Shown here: in pieces, positions 26,783-34,793 of the stretch | Numbering within the stretch: the stretch's first letter is position 1 | How the letters are laid out: each line of letters begins with the position of its first letter | DNA from: Calditrichia bacterium | GTDB lineage: Bacteria > Calditrichota > Calditrichia > RBG-13-44-9 > J075 | Length of the DNA stretch: 64,000 nucleotides | Assembly (NCBI GenBank): GCA_028284445.1 | Contig: JANQRS010000068.1 | Span: forward strand, 269,300 to 333,299 | Reading direction: 5' to 3' | Notes under the pieces: generated by a model | Told to the model about the DNA's origin: nothing | What the model saw: the letters and a program-made list of their open reading frames with translations, nothing else | The model's database searches: none | Translations under genes and position numbers: made by a program

Positions 26783-27793
26783 ATGGGACAAATAACCTCA
26801 CTATTTGTACGGAAGGCCGTTTCAATTGTCGAGAACAAAATCGACGTGGCCGCCTTGCTGCGCTCAGTAGGCATAGAGCCGGACAGCCCGGTTGATCCGT
26901 CCCATATGATTTCTGACAATGAATACTATGCCTTTCTCGAACGGATTGCCAGGGCTGAGGATAATGGCACAACCTTGCCGCTACGAGCCGGTGCTGCAAT
27001 GCGCAGTAATGATTACGGGGCCTTCGGGCTTGCCTGGAAGTCCGCACCGAATTTGCGAGGGTCTTTTGATCGTTCGGAGCGATATGCAAGGGTGCTTACC
27101 AGCGTATCGACCTATGAAGTTGAGGCAACTGAGTCGGGCGCGTTGATGCACCTTCACCGGGAAGGGGAGCGGCACCTCGGTATGCGCATATCAAACGAAG
27201 CAACCATCGCCAGCATTGCCACCATTAGCCGGGAAGTTGCAAGCAAACCCCTGAAGCCGCTAGCGGTCTACTTCAAACATCCCGCCCCAAAATCTATCGC
27301 GGATCATGAAGCATATTTTGGATGCCCGGTTCATTTTGATACGGATCGGGACGCGCTGTTGATTTCACATGAATCCTTGCAAACCCCAAACAAGCTGGCG
27401 GATGAAGGGATTTCGACCTTTTTCGAAAGCCACCTTCAATCTGAAGTATCAAAGCTGGAAGATGTGCCTTCTCTGGAGCGGCAGGTGCGAAGTGAAGTTT
27501 CGCAATCACTGAGTGAAGGGATTCCGACGCTTCCTGATATTGCCAATCGTCTCGGTATGAGTGGGCGAACCTTGCAGCGGCGATTATCTGAACACGGCCA
27601 CTCCTATCAGAACCTGGTCGATGAATCGCGTCGCCAGCTCGCTAAGAACCTGCTGAAAGACACAGATTTTTCCCTGGTAGAAGTCGCCTTCCTTACTGGT
27701 TTCTCGGAGCAGAGTGCTTTCACACGTGCCTTCAAACGCTGGGCCGGGCAAACACCGCGTTCTTTTCGTATCGCAACACAATCCAAATCCTAA
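26783..27793 (+). CDS. AraC-family regulator (arabinose-binding-like N-terminus)
   Basis: 336 residues. The N-terminal two-thirds match the Arabinose_bd-type effector domain found in many AraC regulators, starting with the ITSLFVRKAVSIVENKIDVA segment. The C-terminal 100 residues hold two helix-turn-helix motifs: LPDIANRLGMSGRTLQRRLS (about 250) and LVEVAFLTGFSEQSAFTRAF (about 297), ending PRSFRI. The gene stands 108 nt upstream of the NmrA-like gene and may control it. The effector is unknown. AGGAA lies upstream of the ATG at 26783. Confidence 0.9.
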   Translation: MGQITSLFVRKAVSIVENKIDVAALLRSVGIEPDSPVDPSHMISDNEYYAFLERIARAEDNGTTLPLRAGAAMRSNDYGAFGLAWKSAPNLRGSFDRSERYARVLTSVSTYEVEATESGALMHLHREGERHLGMRISNEATIASIATISREVASKPLKPLAVYFKHPAPKSIADHEAYFGCPVHFDTDRDALLISHESLQTPNKLADEGISTFFESHLQSEVSKLEDVPSLERQVRSEVSQSLSEGIPTLPDIANRLGMSGRTLQRRLSEHGHSYQNLVDESRRQLAKNLLKDTDFSLVEVAFLTGFSEQSAFTRAFKRWAGQTPRSFRIATQSKS

Positions 27794-27901
27794 GAAAATG
27801 CGGTTTGGCGCGCAGGGTCAAAAGATTGGCGGCGCCTGCCAAGAAATACCTGCATAAATCCACTAATATTTGCTTGTAACCAAAACAAAAAGGAGCAAGT
27901 G

Positions 27902-28759
27902 ATGAATATTAGTGGTAATCACTCAAATGACGCAAATGGATGGATCCTGGTACTTGGTGGCACCGGTAAAACCGGTCGCCGAATCGTGACTTCTCTAAAG
28001 GAAATGGGGATTCCGACTCGCATCGGCTCGCGATCCGCCATGCCGGCGTTCGACTGGAATAACCAGGCTGGCTGGGATGCCTGCTTGAATGGGGTCGAGT
28101 CTGTTTACGTCAATTACTCGCCAGATCTTGCCGTACCCGGCGCGACAGATGCCATTCAGGCCTTTGTGGAGAGAGCAAAAGTTCACGGCGTTAAGCGCCT
28201 GGTGCTGCTATCCGGACGTGGTGAAGAGGAAGCACAGGCCTGTGAACGAATTGTGCAAGAGAGCGGTTTGGAATGGACCATCGTTCGTGCCGCTTGGTTT
28301 AATCAGAATTTTTCCGAAGGCGCCTTTATTGATATGGTCCAAACCGGCCAAATCACTTTGCCTGGTGGCGATATTCTGGAACCCTTTGTCGATGTTGACG
28401 ACATCGCTGAGGTTGCTCTGGTGGCCCTCACCCAGGAGGGACATGCCGGGGAAGTGTATGAAGTAACCGGTCCGCGCCTTATGACCTTCAAGGACATTGC
28501 ATCCGATCTGTCGAAAGCCACCGGCCGCGAGATCAGCTACCTGCAAATTCCTCAAGAAGCTTTCGTCGATGGTCTGAAGGCATCCGGCGCCCCGCAAATC
28601 GTTGTTTGGCTGCTGGATTATCTCTTCTCAACAGTGCTTGACGGCCGTAATGCGCATCTGACGGATGGCGTTCAGCGGGCCCTCGGCCGTCCGCCGAAAG
28701 ACTTTGCGGATTATGCCCGCGAGGTCGCTGCAAGCGGTCAGTGGAAAGTGGCGGTGTGA
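27902..28759 (+). CDS. NmrA-like NAD(P)-binding protein
   Basis: 285 residues. A Rossmann fold with GGTGKTGRRIV (residues about 18-28). The later features LVLLSGRGEE, WTIVRAAWFNQNF and DVDDIAEVALVAL place it in the NmrA/atypical short-chain dehydrogenase group, which includes redox-sensing and NAD(P)H:quinone oxidoreductase-like proteins. The ATG at 27902 has AGGAG at 6-nt spacing; a GTG three bases earlier is less likely. It lies between an AraC regulator and a DUF1772 protein. The substrate is unknown. Confidence 0.85.
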   Translation: MNISGNHSNDANGWILVLGGTGKTGRRIVTSLKEMGIPTRIGSRSAMPAFDWNNQAGWDACLNGVESVYVNYSPDLAVPGATDAIQAFVERAKVHGVKRLVLLSGRGEEEAQACERIVQESGLEWTIVRAAWFNQNFSEGAFIDMVQTGQITLPGGDILEPFVDVDDIAEVALVALTQEGHAGEVYEVTGPRLMTFKDIASDLSKATGREISYLQIPQEAFVDGLKASGAPQIVVWLLDYLFSTVLDGRNAHLTDGVQRALGRPPKDFADYAREVAASGQWKVAV

Positions 28760-28799
28760 GGCTGGATGCCTTTAATATGGTCTTGATCATATATCGATC

Positions 28800-28869
28800 G
28801 CTGCCCGTTTAGTGAAGACATTGAACGGGCAGCGGCAAAGCCCATCCCTAAATCCCCTCCTGGGAGGGC
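28800..28869. repeat. Perfect hairpin plus decayed palindrome
   Basis: GCTGCCCGTT (28800-28809) pairs perfectly with AACGGGCAGC (28824-28833) around a 14-nt loop, without a T-tract. Immediately downstream is a CCCTCC/GGGAGG remnant (28855-28868) that resembles a decayed member of the dispersed palindrome family. It lies between two plus-strand genes. Confidence 0.6.
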
Positions 28870-28925
28870 AAGCTGTTGCAGTTTAAAGATTTAACACGAA
28901 TTCAAACTGACTTTAAGGTGCTATC

Positions 28926-29420
28926 ATGAGTTTCCTCCAAATTGTTTTAATATTGTCCACTTTTCTATGTTCGCTTGCCGCAGGCTTCCTGTTTGCTTTT
29001 GCGATTGTTATCATGCCCGGTATCAAGCTTTTGAATGACGGTGAATTCCTTCGGTCTTTCAAGGTGATCGATGGCGTGATTCAGAATAATCAACCGCTGT
29101 TCATGCTGGTTTGGATCGGGGCTGTTTTGGCCCTGGCAGCATCAATCATTCTCGGCATCTCTGAATTGCAGGGCATAAACCGCATGCTGATTGTCACTGC
29201 AACACTTGTCTATTTCCTGGGTGTGCAATTGCCGACTTTCGCTATCAACGTCCCATTGAACAATAGGCTTCAGCAGCATGACCTCAATAGCCTGAGTGAA
29301 GCAGCGCTCACTGAAGCCCGTCAGCAGTTTGAACATCGCTGGGTGAAATGGAATGCTATTAGGACATTTCTGGCGATCCTCACATCTGCCCTCTTGATTC
29401 TGCTACTTTTCAGGCTTTGA
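28926..29420 (+). CDS. DUF1772 membrane protein (anthrone oxygenase-like)
   Basis: 164 residues with four predicted transmembrane helices: about 5-26, 53-75, 82-104 and 142-162. The pattern fits DUF1772: a short N-terminal helix with a Gly/Phe-rich turn (AGFLFAFAIVIMPGI), the loop NVPLNNRLQQHDL, and a W-x-x-WNAIRTF helix at the end. Family members are small membrane proteins; some are called anthrone oxygenase-like. The gene is followed by a hairpin terminator. It is part of a regulatory/redox gene cluster; the role is unknown. Confidence 0.8.
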   Translation: MSFLQIVLILSTFLCSLAAGFLFAFAIVIMPGIKLLNDGEFLRSFKVIDGVIQNNQPLFMLVWIGAVLALAASIILGISELQGINRMLIVTATLVYFLGVQLPTFAINVPLNNRLQQHDLNSLSEAALTEARQQFEHRWVKWNAIRTFLAILTSALLILLLFRL

Positions 29421-29480
29421 TTTTCGAATCGTCAGATATTTGCGAGTCTGCGATTCCTCGCTAGCTGCATGGCAAAAGGC

Positions 29481-29521
29481 TGGTACATTTTGAATGAATT
29501 GGCACGAATGTACCATTTTTT
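29481..29521 (+). terminator. Terminator-like hairpin after DUF1772 gene
   Basis: Stem TGGTACATT (29481-29489) and AATGTACCA (29507-29515), loop of 17 nt, followed by six T's. The rest of the 343-bp gap (29421-29763) shows no gene. Confidence 0.65.
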
Positions 29522-29763
29522 GCAAACGGTTGAGATCGAATCTGCGCGCATTTCGACCTTCCTGCATAGCAGAAATGTGCCACCCCTCCGAAAACATGCT
29601 TTCCATTTGGATCTCTTTGTAAAGCTATATAAAACAATGAATTGTGATAGTGCAAAAAATTGGCAAGCTATTTGTCAAGGTAAACGGCGACAGCGATAAA
29701 AGCTGCGCATAGTAATTCTTGCATCAAGAACAGCAAACAAAATTGACAAATAGGAGATACAAA

Positions 29764-30264
29764 ATGAAACCAAATTTGATGCGCTTTTTGCGAGCCAGCC
29801 TGCTCGCACTGATAATGTTTGGAGCTGCTTATGGTCGATATGACAATGCAACGCAAATTGAGACGGCGATACAATCGTATACTCAGAAACTTGTACACGA
29901 AAACGATGGGATTGTTGGCACATCGGTATTTTTGATTATGCAATTGAAAGCCGAACATCCTGAGAGTGATTTCTCCGCTGCCCAGCTCGCTCTGGACACC
30001 CTGGCATTGCACGGAGAAACCCCGGAAATTCGCTATATGGCATTTCTTGCCAATACCTACCTGTCCCGTCCGCAGTGGTTAGCGTGGATGGAAGATCTGC
30101 TTCTGCTGGATTATGAAAGTGGCCTCAAGGCATTCCGGAAACTGGTGGCCAGTCAAGTGCGGGCCTTAAAGATGGGATTGGCTGCTGCTGGAAATTCGGA
30201 GGTTGAAAGCAGTTTAAGACCGGACCAGCAGTCCAAGATTGAGTATATTAACAGTATCAAGTAG
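29764..30264 (+). CDS. Exported hypothetical protein
   Basis: 166 residues with a signal peptide (FLRASLLALIMFGAAYG). The start at 29764 is set by GGAGA 7 nt upstream. The mature part is helical and charged (IETAIQSYTQKL, MEDLLLLDYESGLKAFRKL), with no Cys and no recognised motif. It stands between the DUF1772 and AraC genes. No function could be assigned. Confidence 0.6.
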   Translation: MKPNLMRFLRASLLALIMFGAAYGRYDNATQIETAIQSYTQKLVHENDGIVGTSVFLIMQLKAEHPESDFSAAQLALDTLALHGETPEIRYMAFLANTYLSRPQWLAWMEDLLLLDYESGLKAFRKLVASQVRALKMGLAAAGNSEVESSLRPDQQSKIEYINSIK

Positions 30265-30437
30265 GTGTCTTACCAAATTGCTTGGCGAGCCGCGGCGGTC
30301 AATTGACTGTCGCGGCCGACTTATTTATGCAAAAGCCACTTTCGCGTTAAATTCAGTATGGCTTTCCCAATATCAAATTCACATTTACAATTGAGAACCT
30401 GACTCATATATTTGATTTTTACAACTGGAGGTTCCAG

Positions 30438-31376
30438 ATGACAAATTTGGCTAGAAATTCTTTAAATGACTTTTACCAGGAAATGGCGGCGCTTTCCGAC
30501 AAGGAAATCAGCCAGCTCATGCCGCCGGGCATTCGCCAGGATATTGGTCATTTCAACGTCTTTGATATTTCTGAAACCTACCAGAACGTCAAGCGAACGA
30601 ACGTCATGCCTTACAACCGTCGGGCATATTATAAAATCAGCTGGATTTGCGGGAGAAACCGGGCCGAATATGCCGATAAGGTTATCAACATAGAACAGAA
30701 TGCCCTGTTGTTCGCAACCCCGAAGGTGCCCTATCATTGGGTGCCCCTGAGCGACGATCAATCAGGTTTCTTTTGTGTGTTTACAGATGAATTTTTGCTC
30801 AAGAGCAAGAGTGGCGTTGTTATCGATAAGCTGCCGATTTTTCGCTCCGGCGGCTATCCGGTATTCCAGCTAAACGAGAGTGAGGCATCCGAAATAGAGC
30901 AAATCTTCCGGAAGATGAGGGATGAAATTTCCTCGGACTACGAGTTCAAATATGATTTACTCCGGAATTATGTGCTGGAACTGATCCATCGCGGACAAAA
31001 GCTTCAACCTGTTGACGTCCGGGAAGACAATCATACTGCTTCTTCTCGCATTACTTCACTCTTTATTGAACTTCTGGAGCGCCAATTTCCAATTGAATCG
31101 CCCGGGCAGAAAATCGAACTACGCTCAGCGCGAGATTTTGCCGAAAGGCTGGCTGTGCACGTGAATCATTTGAACAAAGTTTTGAAGGATAGCACCGGAA
31201 AAACCACGACAGAATTCATCGCCAGTCGAATTGCCCTGGAAGCCAAATTCCTGCTGAAAGGCACTGATTGGAATATCTCCGATATCGCTTTCTCCCTGGG
31301 ATTTGAAGAAGTTGCCCATTTCTCCAATTTCTTTCGAAAGCAGACCTCCCTTTCTCCTATCAAATTTCGCGCTTGA
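30438..31376 (+). CDS. AraC-family regulator
   Basis: 312 residues. The N-terminal 190 residues contain a cupin-like sensor region (YYKISWICGRNRAEYAD, then FCVFTDEFLL). The C-terminus carries two helix-turn-helix motifs: AERLAVHVNHLNKVLKDS (about 236) and ISDIAFSLGFEEVAHFSNFF (about 280), ending SPIKFRA. This is a different AraC subgroup from 26783-27793. GGAGG lies 6 nt before the ATG. The SDR gene starts 109 nt downstream and is a likely target. Confidence 0.9.
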   Translation: MTNLARNSLNDFYQEMAALSDKEISQLMPPGIRQDIGHFNVFDISETYQNVKRTNVMPYNRRAYYKISWICGRNRAEYADKVINIEQNALLFATPKVPYHWVPLSDDQSGFFCVFTDEFLLKSKSGVVIDKLPIFRSGGYPVFQLNESEASEIEQIFRKMRDEISSDYEFKYDLLRNYVLELIHRGQKLQPVDVREDNHTASSRITSLFIELLERQFPIESPGQKIELRSARDFAERLAVHVNHLNKVLKDSTGKTTTEFIASRIALEAKFLLKGTDWNISDIAFSLGFEEVAHFSNFFRKQTSLSPIKFRA

Positions 31377-31485
31377 ACAATTCTTTGAATTACGCAAATA
31401 TTGGATTGATACAAGCAAACCACTATCCGGCCTTTGATGTTAAGATAAGCCTGCAACATAAACCACATTAAGCAGGAGCATTCTT

Positions 31486-32253
31486 ATGTCCGGATCTCAA
31501 AATAAAATTGCATTAGTGACCGGTGGCAGCCGGGGCCTTGGAAAAGATATGGCAATTAATCTCGCCAGGAGGGGCGTTGATGTCATGTTGACCTACCTGA
31601 GCAACAAAGATAGAGCCGAAGCGGTGGTTGCCGAAATACAAACGCTTGGGCAAAAGGCCGCCGCGTTTCAATTGGACACACGTGCGGTCAACAGCTTTGA
31701 CAGCTTTTATCAAGACGTTGCTGCATATTTAGAGCAGCAATATGGGGATTCGCATTTCGATTTCCTGATTAACAATGCCGGCACCGGTATTCATAGTTCA
31801 TTCGCGGAAACCAGCGAGGAACAGTTTGACGACATGGTGAATATCCACTTTAAAGGGGTGTTTTTTCTTACTCAAAAAGGACTGTCTCTCATCAATGACG
31901 GTGGGCGGATTGTTAATATTTCCACCGGTCTTGCCCGATTCTCTTTTCCCGGTTACGCTGCTTATGCTGCTATGAAAGGAGGGATCGAAGTGCTGACCAG
32001 ATACATCGCAAGAGAGCTGGGTGCCCGGAAAATTACTGCAAATATCGTGGCGCCGGGAGCTATCGCAACTGATTTTGGCGGTGGGGCCGTTCGAGATAAT
32101 CAGGATGTGAATAACATGATATCAGGATTGACCGCTCTGGGGAGAGTTGGATTGCCGGACGACATTGGTGGCGTTGTGGCATTTCTATGCAGTGAAGAAG
32201 CCGGCTGGATAAATGGACAGCGAATTGAGGTATCCGGCGGGATATTTCTGTAA
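31486..32253 (+). CDS. Short-chain dehydrogenase/reductase
   Basis: 255 residues of a classical SDR. The cofactor motif is TGGSRGLG (about 11-18), the structural motif NNAGTG (about 95), and the catalytic Ser and YxxxK are in STGLARFSFPGYAAYAAMKGG (Tyr about 163, Lys 167). The end block GWINGQRIEVSGG is typical. It should reduce or oxidise a carbonyl or alcohol with NAD(P)(H). The substrate is unknown. The start has AGGAG upstream. It probably belongs to the AraC regulator's circuit. Confidence 0.93.
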   Translation: MSGSQNKIALVTGGSRGLGKDMAINLARRGVDVMLTYLSNKDRAEAVVAEIQTLGQKAAAFQLDTRAVNSFDSFYQDVAAYLEQQYGDSHFDFLINNAGTGIHSSFAETSEEQFDDMVNIHFKGVFFLTQKGLSLINDGGRIVNISTGLARFSFPGYAAYAAMKGGIEVLTRYIARELGARKITANIVAPGAIATDFGGGAVRDNQDVNNMISGLTALGRVGLPDDIGGVVAFLCSEEAGWINGQRIEVSGGIFL

Positions 32254-32400
32254 GTTGCACAACTCTTGGCTTCGTGATTTCATGGGTTGGCAGCAGATTG
32301 CGCCTTTATATCTACTTGACAACTTGATTTATCTTTTCCTCGCAATTTAATTGGAAAGTAAAGAATCGAGTGTGTTTGCCAACGCCGTTTTTAATAACAT

Positions 32401-32449
32401 GGGCTTGATATGACGGAAGCTTTTGGATAGGTTCCGTTGTATCAAGCCC
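32401..32449. repeat. Strong stem-loop in gap
   Basis: Outer arms GGGCTTGATA (32401-32410) and TATCAAGCCC (32440-32449), perfect 10 bp. Inner ACGGAA and TTCCGT add six further pairs. There is no T-tract. It lies in the 319-bp gap 32254-32572, which shows no gene. Confidence 0.7.
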
Positions 32450-32572
32450 TACGTTCTTGTTTGATCACGAATGATTTTACTGAAAGTTGCTTCTGTTGAC
32501 AAGAATTATTAGACTGGCAATAGATCATATGGCACTCAAGGTTACCAGAAAACAGCTTCATCGGAGTCAATT

Positions 32573-33700
32573 ATGAAAATCCGCGACTGTTGCATTTTTG
32601 CACTGCTCATTGTGGCTATTTTTTTATCCTGTGAAGACGATGGAACGAGTTCGCAGGAACTGCATTCTGTGAGCGGCTACGTATTTTATTCTGACCTACC
32701 GGCAGAAAATATTACTGTATCTATTGATGGCAAAATTAACCATATGGTTAGAACGAATTCCGATGGCTATTTTAACCTTGCAGGTGTAAGACCAGGTGAT
32801 CATCAGTTAACAATCAGAAAAAATCTAACAAAATCACATAAATCCGCTGCCAATGTTCAGAGCTTTTCTGAAAAAACATACGATATTTCTGTCTACGAAG
32901 ACTTGGTGCTAAATTTTCTGAAGTTACCCAAAGCCGTTCAGCTCTATGATGCAGATGCTATAACCAGTTCAAGCGCCGAGTTGGCGTGGTCACCAACAGA
33001 CGATGATAATTTTAGAGAATATAAGTTATATAAACATAATACGTCCGGACTCGACGAGACAACCGGCACACTTGCCCATGTTTCAACATCCCTGTTTGAT
33101 ACTCTATTTGTAGATGAAACATTGAATCCCAATGAAGCATATTTTTATCGGGTTTATGTTATGGATGACTTTGGTAGAATTGGCGGCAGTAATATTGTTG
33201 ATTTTCAGACAAATAACGTTCAATTGATTCGCAATTTTGGTTTTGAGGAAACTTCGGCATCGGTTCCAACCAATTGGCAACTTTTTGCCGGTGGCGATAC
33301 AGATACTTTTATCAGAATTGACACTGTGGATGCATTCGAAGGCAATAACAGTCTCAACTTTAACCATGGCGCGGAAACCGGCTGTTGGGAAATGTGGATT
33401 AGCCAGGATTTGGATCGGAATTATCTGATTGCCGGAGCGGTTTATGAGCTGACATTTGCATTCAAGGCCGATTTTGTAGGTCAAAGTATGTTCAATTTGA
33501 TATTAAGAAATCCGGAACTTGATCAATGGGATAGTGTTTGGATTAGTATCGAAAATGCAAATCAATGGTTTGAACATACTCATGAGTTCGCACTGCCAAA
33601 TGATATCGGTAATTATGATCTCGAGTTTTCTGTTCATTTTTGTAGTCCGGGGGCGAAAAGTTGGTGGCTTGATAATCTGCAAATTATGAGATTAGATTGA
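32573..33700 (+). CDS. Lipoprotein with carboxypeptidase-like, FN3 and CBM-like domains
   Basis: 375 residues. The signal peptide has a lipobox (LLIVAIFLSC, Cys about residue 20). Residues about 30-85 form a CarboxypepD_reg-like beta-sandwich (VSGYVFYSDLPAENITVSID, then SDGYFNLAGVRPGDHQL). Residues about 120-205 look like a fibronectin type III domain (ITSSSAELAWSPT). Residues about 215-375 resemble a jelly-roll carbohydrate-binding module (NFGFEETSASVPTNWQLFAG, WWLDNLQIMRL). It may be a surface-binding lipoprotein. The gene is AT-richer than its neighbours. GGAG lies before the ATG. Confidence 0.75.
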   Translation: MKIRDCCIFALLIVAIFLSCEDDGTSSQELHSVSGYVFYSDLPAENITVSIDGKINHMVRTNSDGYFNLAGVRPGDHQLTIRKNLTKSHKSAANVQSFSEKTYDISVYEDLVLNFLKLPKAVQLYDADAITSSSAELAWSPTDDDNFREYKLYKHNTSGLDETTGTLAHVSTSLFDTLFVDETLNPNEAYFYRVYVMDDFGRIGGSNIVDFQTNNVQLIRNFGFEETSASVPTNWQLFAGGDTDTFIRIDTVDAFEGNNSLNFNHGAETGCWEMWISQDLDRNYLIAGAVYELTFAFKADFVGQSMFNLILRNPELDQWDSVWISIENANQWFEHTHEFALPNDIGNYDLEFSVHFCSPGAKSWWLDNLQIMRLD

Positions 33701-33794
33701 GGGCTCACCAAGCAGGTATTGGCATCCAATAATTCCCTAAGCACGATCAAATGTAGACCGACTCCGTGTCTGTGCCCTGCATATTAATTGAAAT

Positions 33795-33841
33795 TTGACA
33801 AATAAATTGACATATTTGCGCAAGTATGCATATATTGCGGC
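33795..33841 (+). promoter_or_regulatory. Probable promoter and ArsR operator candidate, leaderless-looking
   Basis: TTGACA occurs at 33795 and again at 33807. The second has TATATT at 33831-33836 after an 18-nt spacer, which would put the transcript start at or within a base of the ATG at 33842. Between them ATATTTGCGCAAGTAT (33812-33827) is a near-perfect palindrome, a good position for repressor binding. No Shine-Dalgarno site precedes 33842. Confidence 0.5.
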
Positions 33842-34144
33842 ATGAATGATGACTTAACTCAACAAATGGCGGGTCTGTTTAAAGCGCTCGGAGAATTCAA
33901 CCGTCTTTCTTTGGTTTATGAGCTCTGCGAAGCACGAACCCCGCAAAATGCGATGTGTTTATGCGAATGTTGCGATGTAGATGCTTCGGTTGTGTCTCGT
34001 CATTTGAAGGTTTTGGCGCAGGAAGGGATCATCGCCTTGGAACGAAAAGGAAGAGAGCGAATGTATTCGCTTAATAGGAAAGAACTTGCGAACAGCCTGC
34101 GGGCTCTCGCAGATAAAGTGGAAGGAACGTATCATGCCAAATGA
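33842..34144 (+). CDS. ArsR/SmtB-family metal-responsive repressor
   Basis: 100 residues, a winged-helix ArsR protein. The start segment LFKALGEFNRLSLVYELCE precedes the recognition helix DASVVSRHLKVLAQEGII, and the wing is ALERKGRERMYSL. Five Cys are close together: C29 and the C39, C41, C43, C44 cluster just before the recognition helix. This is where ArsR-type sensors bind As(III)/Cd(II)/Pb(II) or similar soft metals (established for CxCxxC-like motifs). Metal binding would release the repressor from DNA. The stop overlaps the next gene by 11 nt. The gene appears to have a leaderless promoter (33795-33841). Confidence 0.92.
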   Translation: MNDDLTQQMAGLFKALGEFNRLSLVYELCEARTPQNAMCLCECCDVDASVVSRHLKVLAQEGIIALERKGRERMYSLNRKELANSLRALADKVEGTYHAK

Positions 34145-34229
34145 AAAGTGTAGTAAGTGCGACTGCAAAGCCCAAAAGTGCTGCAAAGAAAACACATGTG
34201 ACTGCTGTAAGAACTCCTGCTGTTGCTAG
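34134..34229 (+). CDS. 31-residue Cys-rich metallothionein-like peptide
   Basis: An ATG inside the last codons of the ArsR gene opens a 31-codon frame to TAG at 34227. The peptide contains 11 Cys (positions 6, 9, 11, 16, 17, 22, 24, 25, 29, 30, 31), arranged as CxxC, CxC, CC, CxCC and a final CCC, with Lys/Asp/Asn between. It has no aromatic or signal residues. That composition is expected of a metallothionein, which binds soft metals through thiolates. An AAGGA motif lies 9 nt upstream of the ATG. The 11-nt overlap with the repressor indicates translational coupling in one mRNA. Its stop overlaps the convergent lipoprotein's stop at a shared CTAG. Confidence 0.8.
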   Translation: MPNEKCSKCDCKAQKCCKENTCDCCKNSCCC

Positions 34230-34651
34230 TCTCCGGTTACCCTTGTCAGTTCATAATGCCCCGAACCATGTTCAAAGGTAGCTGGTGGTTCTTCGCCGCC
34301 CACGGCGATCCGTAGGGTATCATTCTCAACATTTATGATGGCCACTACCACTTCGCCAATGTCTTTTTTCGGTGGCGCGCTATCAGTGATGGTGGCGCGC
34401 AACTGTTGCGGCTTGGTGCCTGCCGGTAGGATAAAAGTAGTGGCATACCAATGGTCTTCCCGCTCATAAAAATGGAGAGAATCACCAGAGATTTTTATTG
34501 AGGTGCGTCGCCCATCATGACTTATCCAGTCACCTTCTATTTGCTCCAGGGCTGTACCGGCAGGCGCGTCGCTAGCGCAAGCGGATAGTAGACAGGTGAC
34601 GAGAAAAAGAATGAGTAGAAATGATTTTCTAAAGCGAGGTAGTCCTTGCAT
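34226..34651 (-). CDS. Small lipoprotein, unknown
   Basis: 141 residues from the ATG at 34651 (an upstream TTG is also in frame). The signal peptide FRKSFLLILFLVTCLLSAC carries a lipobox (LSAC). The mature part is short, beta-rich, with EGDWISHDGRRTSIKIS and ending in HYELTRV, resembling small lipocalin-like or 'copper-resistance-like' folds, but no family is certain. It converges on the metallothionein-like gene with overlapping stop codons. A link to metal handling is only suggested by position. Confidence 0.65.
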   Translation of the reverse strand: MQGLPRFRKSFLLILFLVTCLLSACASDAPAGTALEQIEGDWISHDGRRTSIKISGDSLHFYEREDHWYATTFILPAGTKPQQLRATITDSAPPKKDIGEVVVAIINVENDTLRIAVGGEEPPATFEHGSGHYELTRVTGD

Positions 34652-34709
34652 TGAGAGATCCTGGTCAATTGTAAGTTCCAACTCGGTGGGCTAGATCTCT
34701 TAGAAATGC

Positions 34710-34752
34710 GTCCCCCCTCAATCTCCCCCCTGGGGGGAGATTGAGGGGGGAC
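34710..34752. repeat. Dispersed palindrome, class A (perfect, 21-bp arms)
   Basis: Perfect arms around a single central T. The variable heptamer is TCAATCT, matched by AGATTGA. It lies between two minus-strand genes: upstream of the lipoprotein and downstream of the GGDEF gene. Confidence 0.9.
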
Positions 34753-34793
34753 CATCATTAAAATTATCCGGCAGATCCATCCCTATAAACAAA

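Noticed and set aside
26631..27089. 152-codon minus-strand frame
   Set aside because: It is antisense to the VCBS gene end and the AraC gene, both of which are well supported.
34226..34229. Shared CTAG of the convergent stop codons as a special signal
   Set aside because: CTAG is self-complementary and simply serves as a stop on both strands; worth noting but not evidence for regulation.
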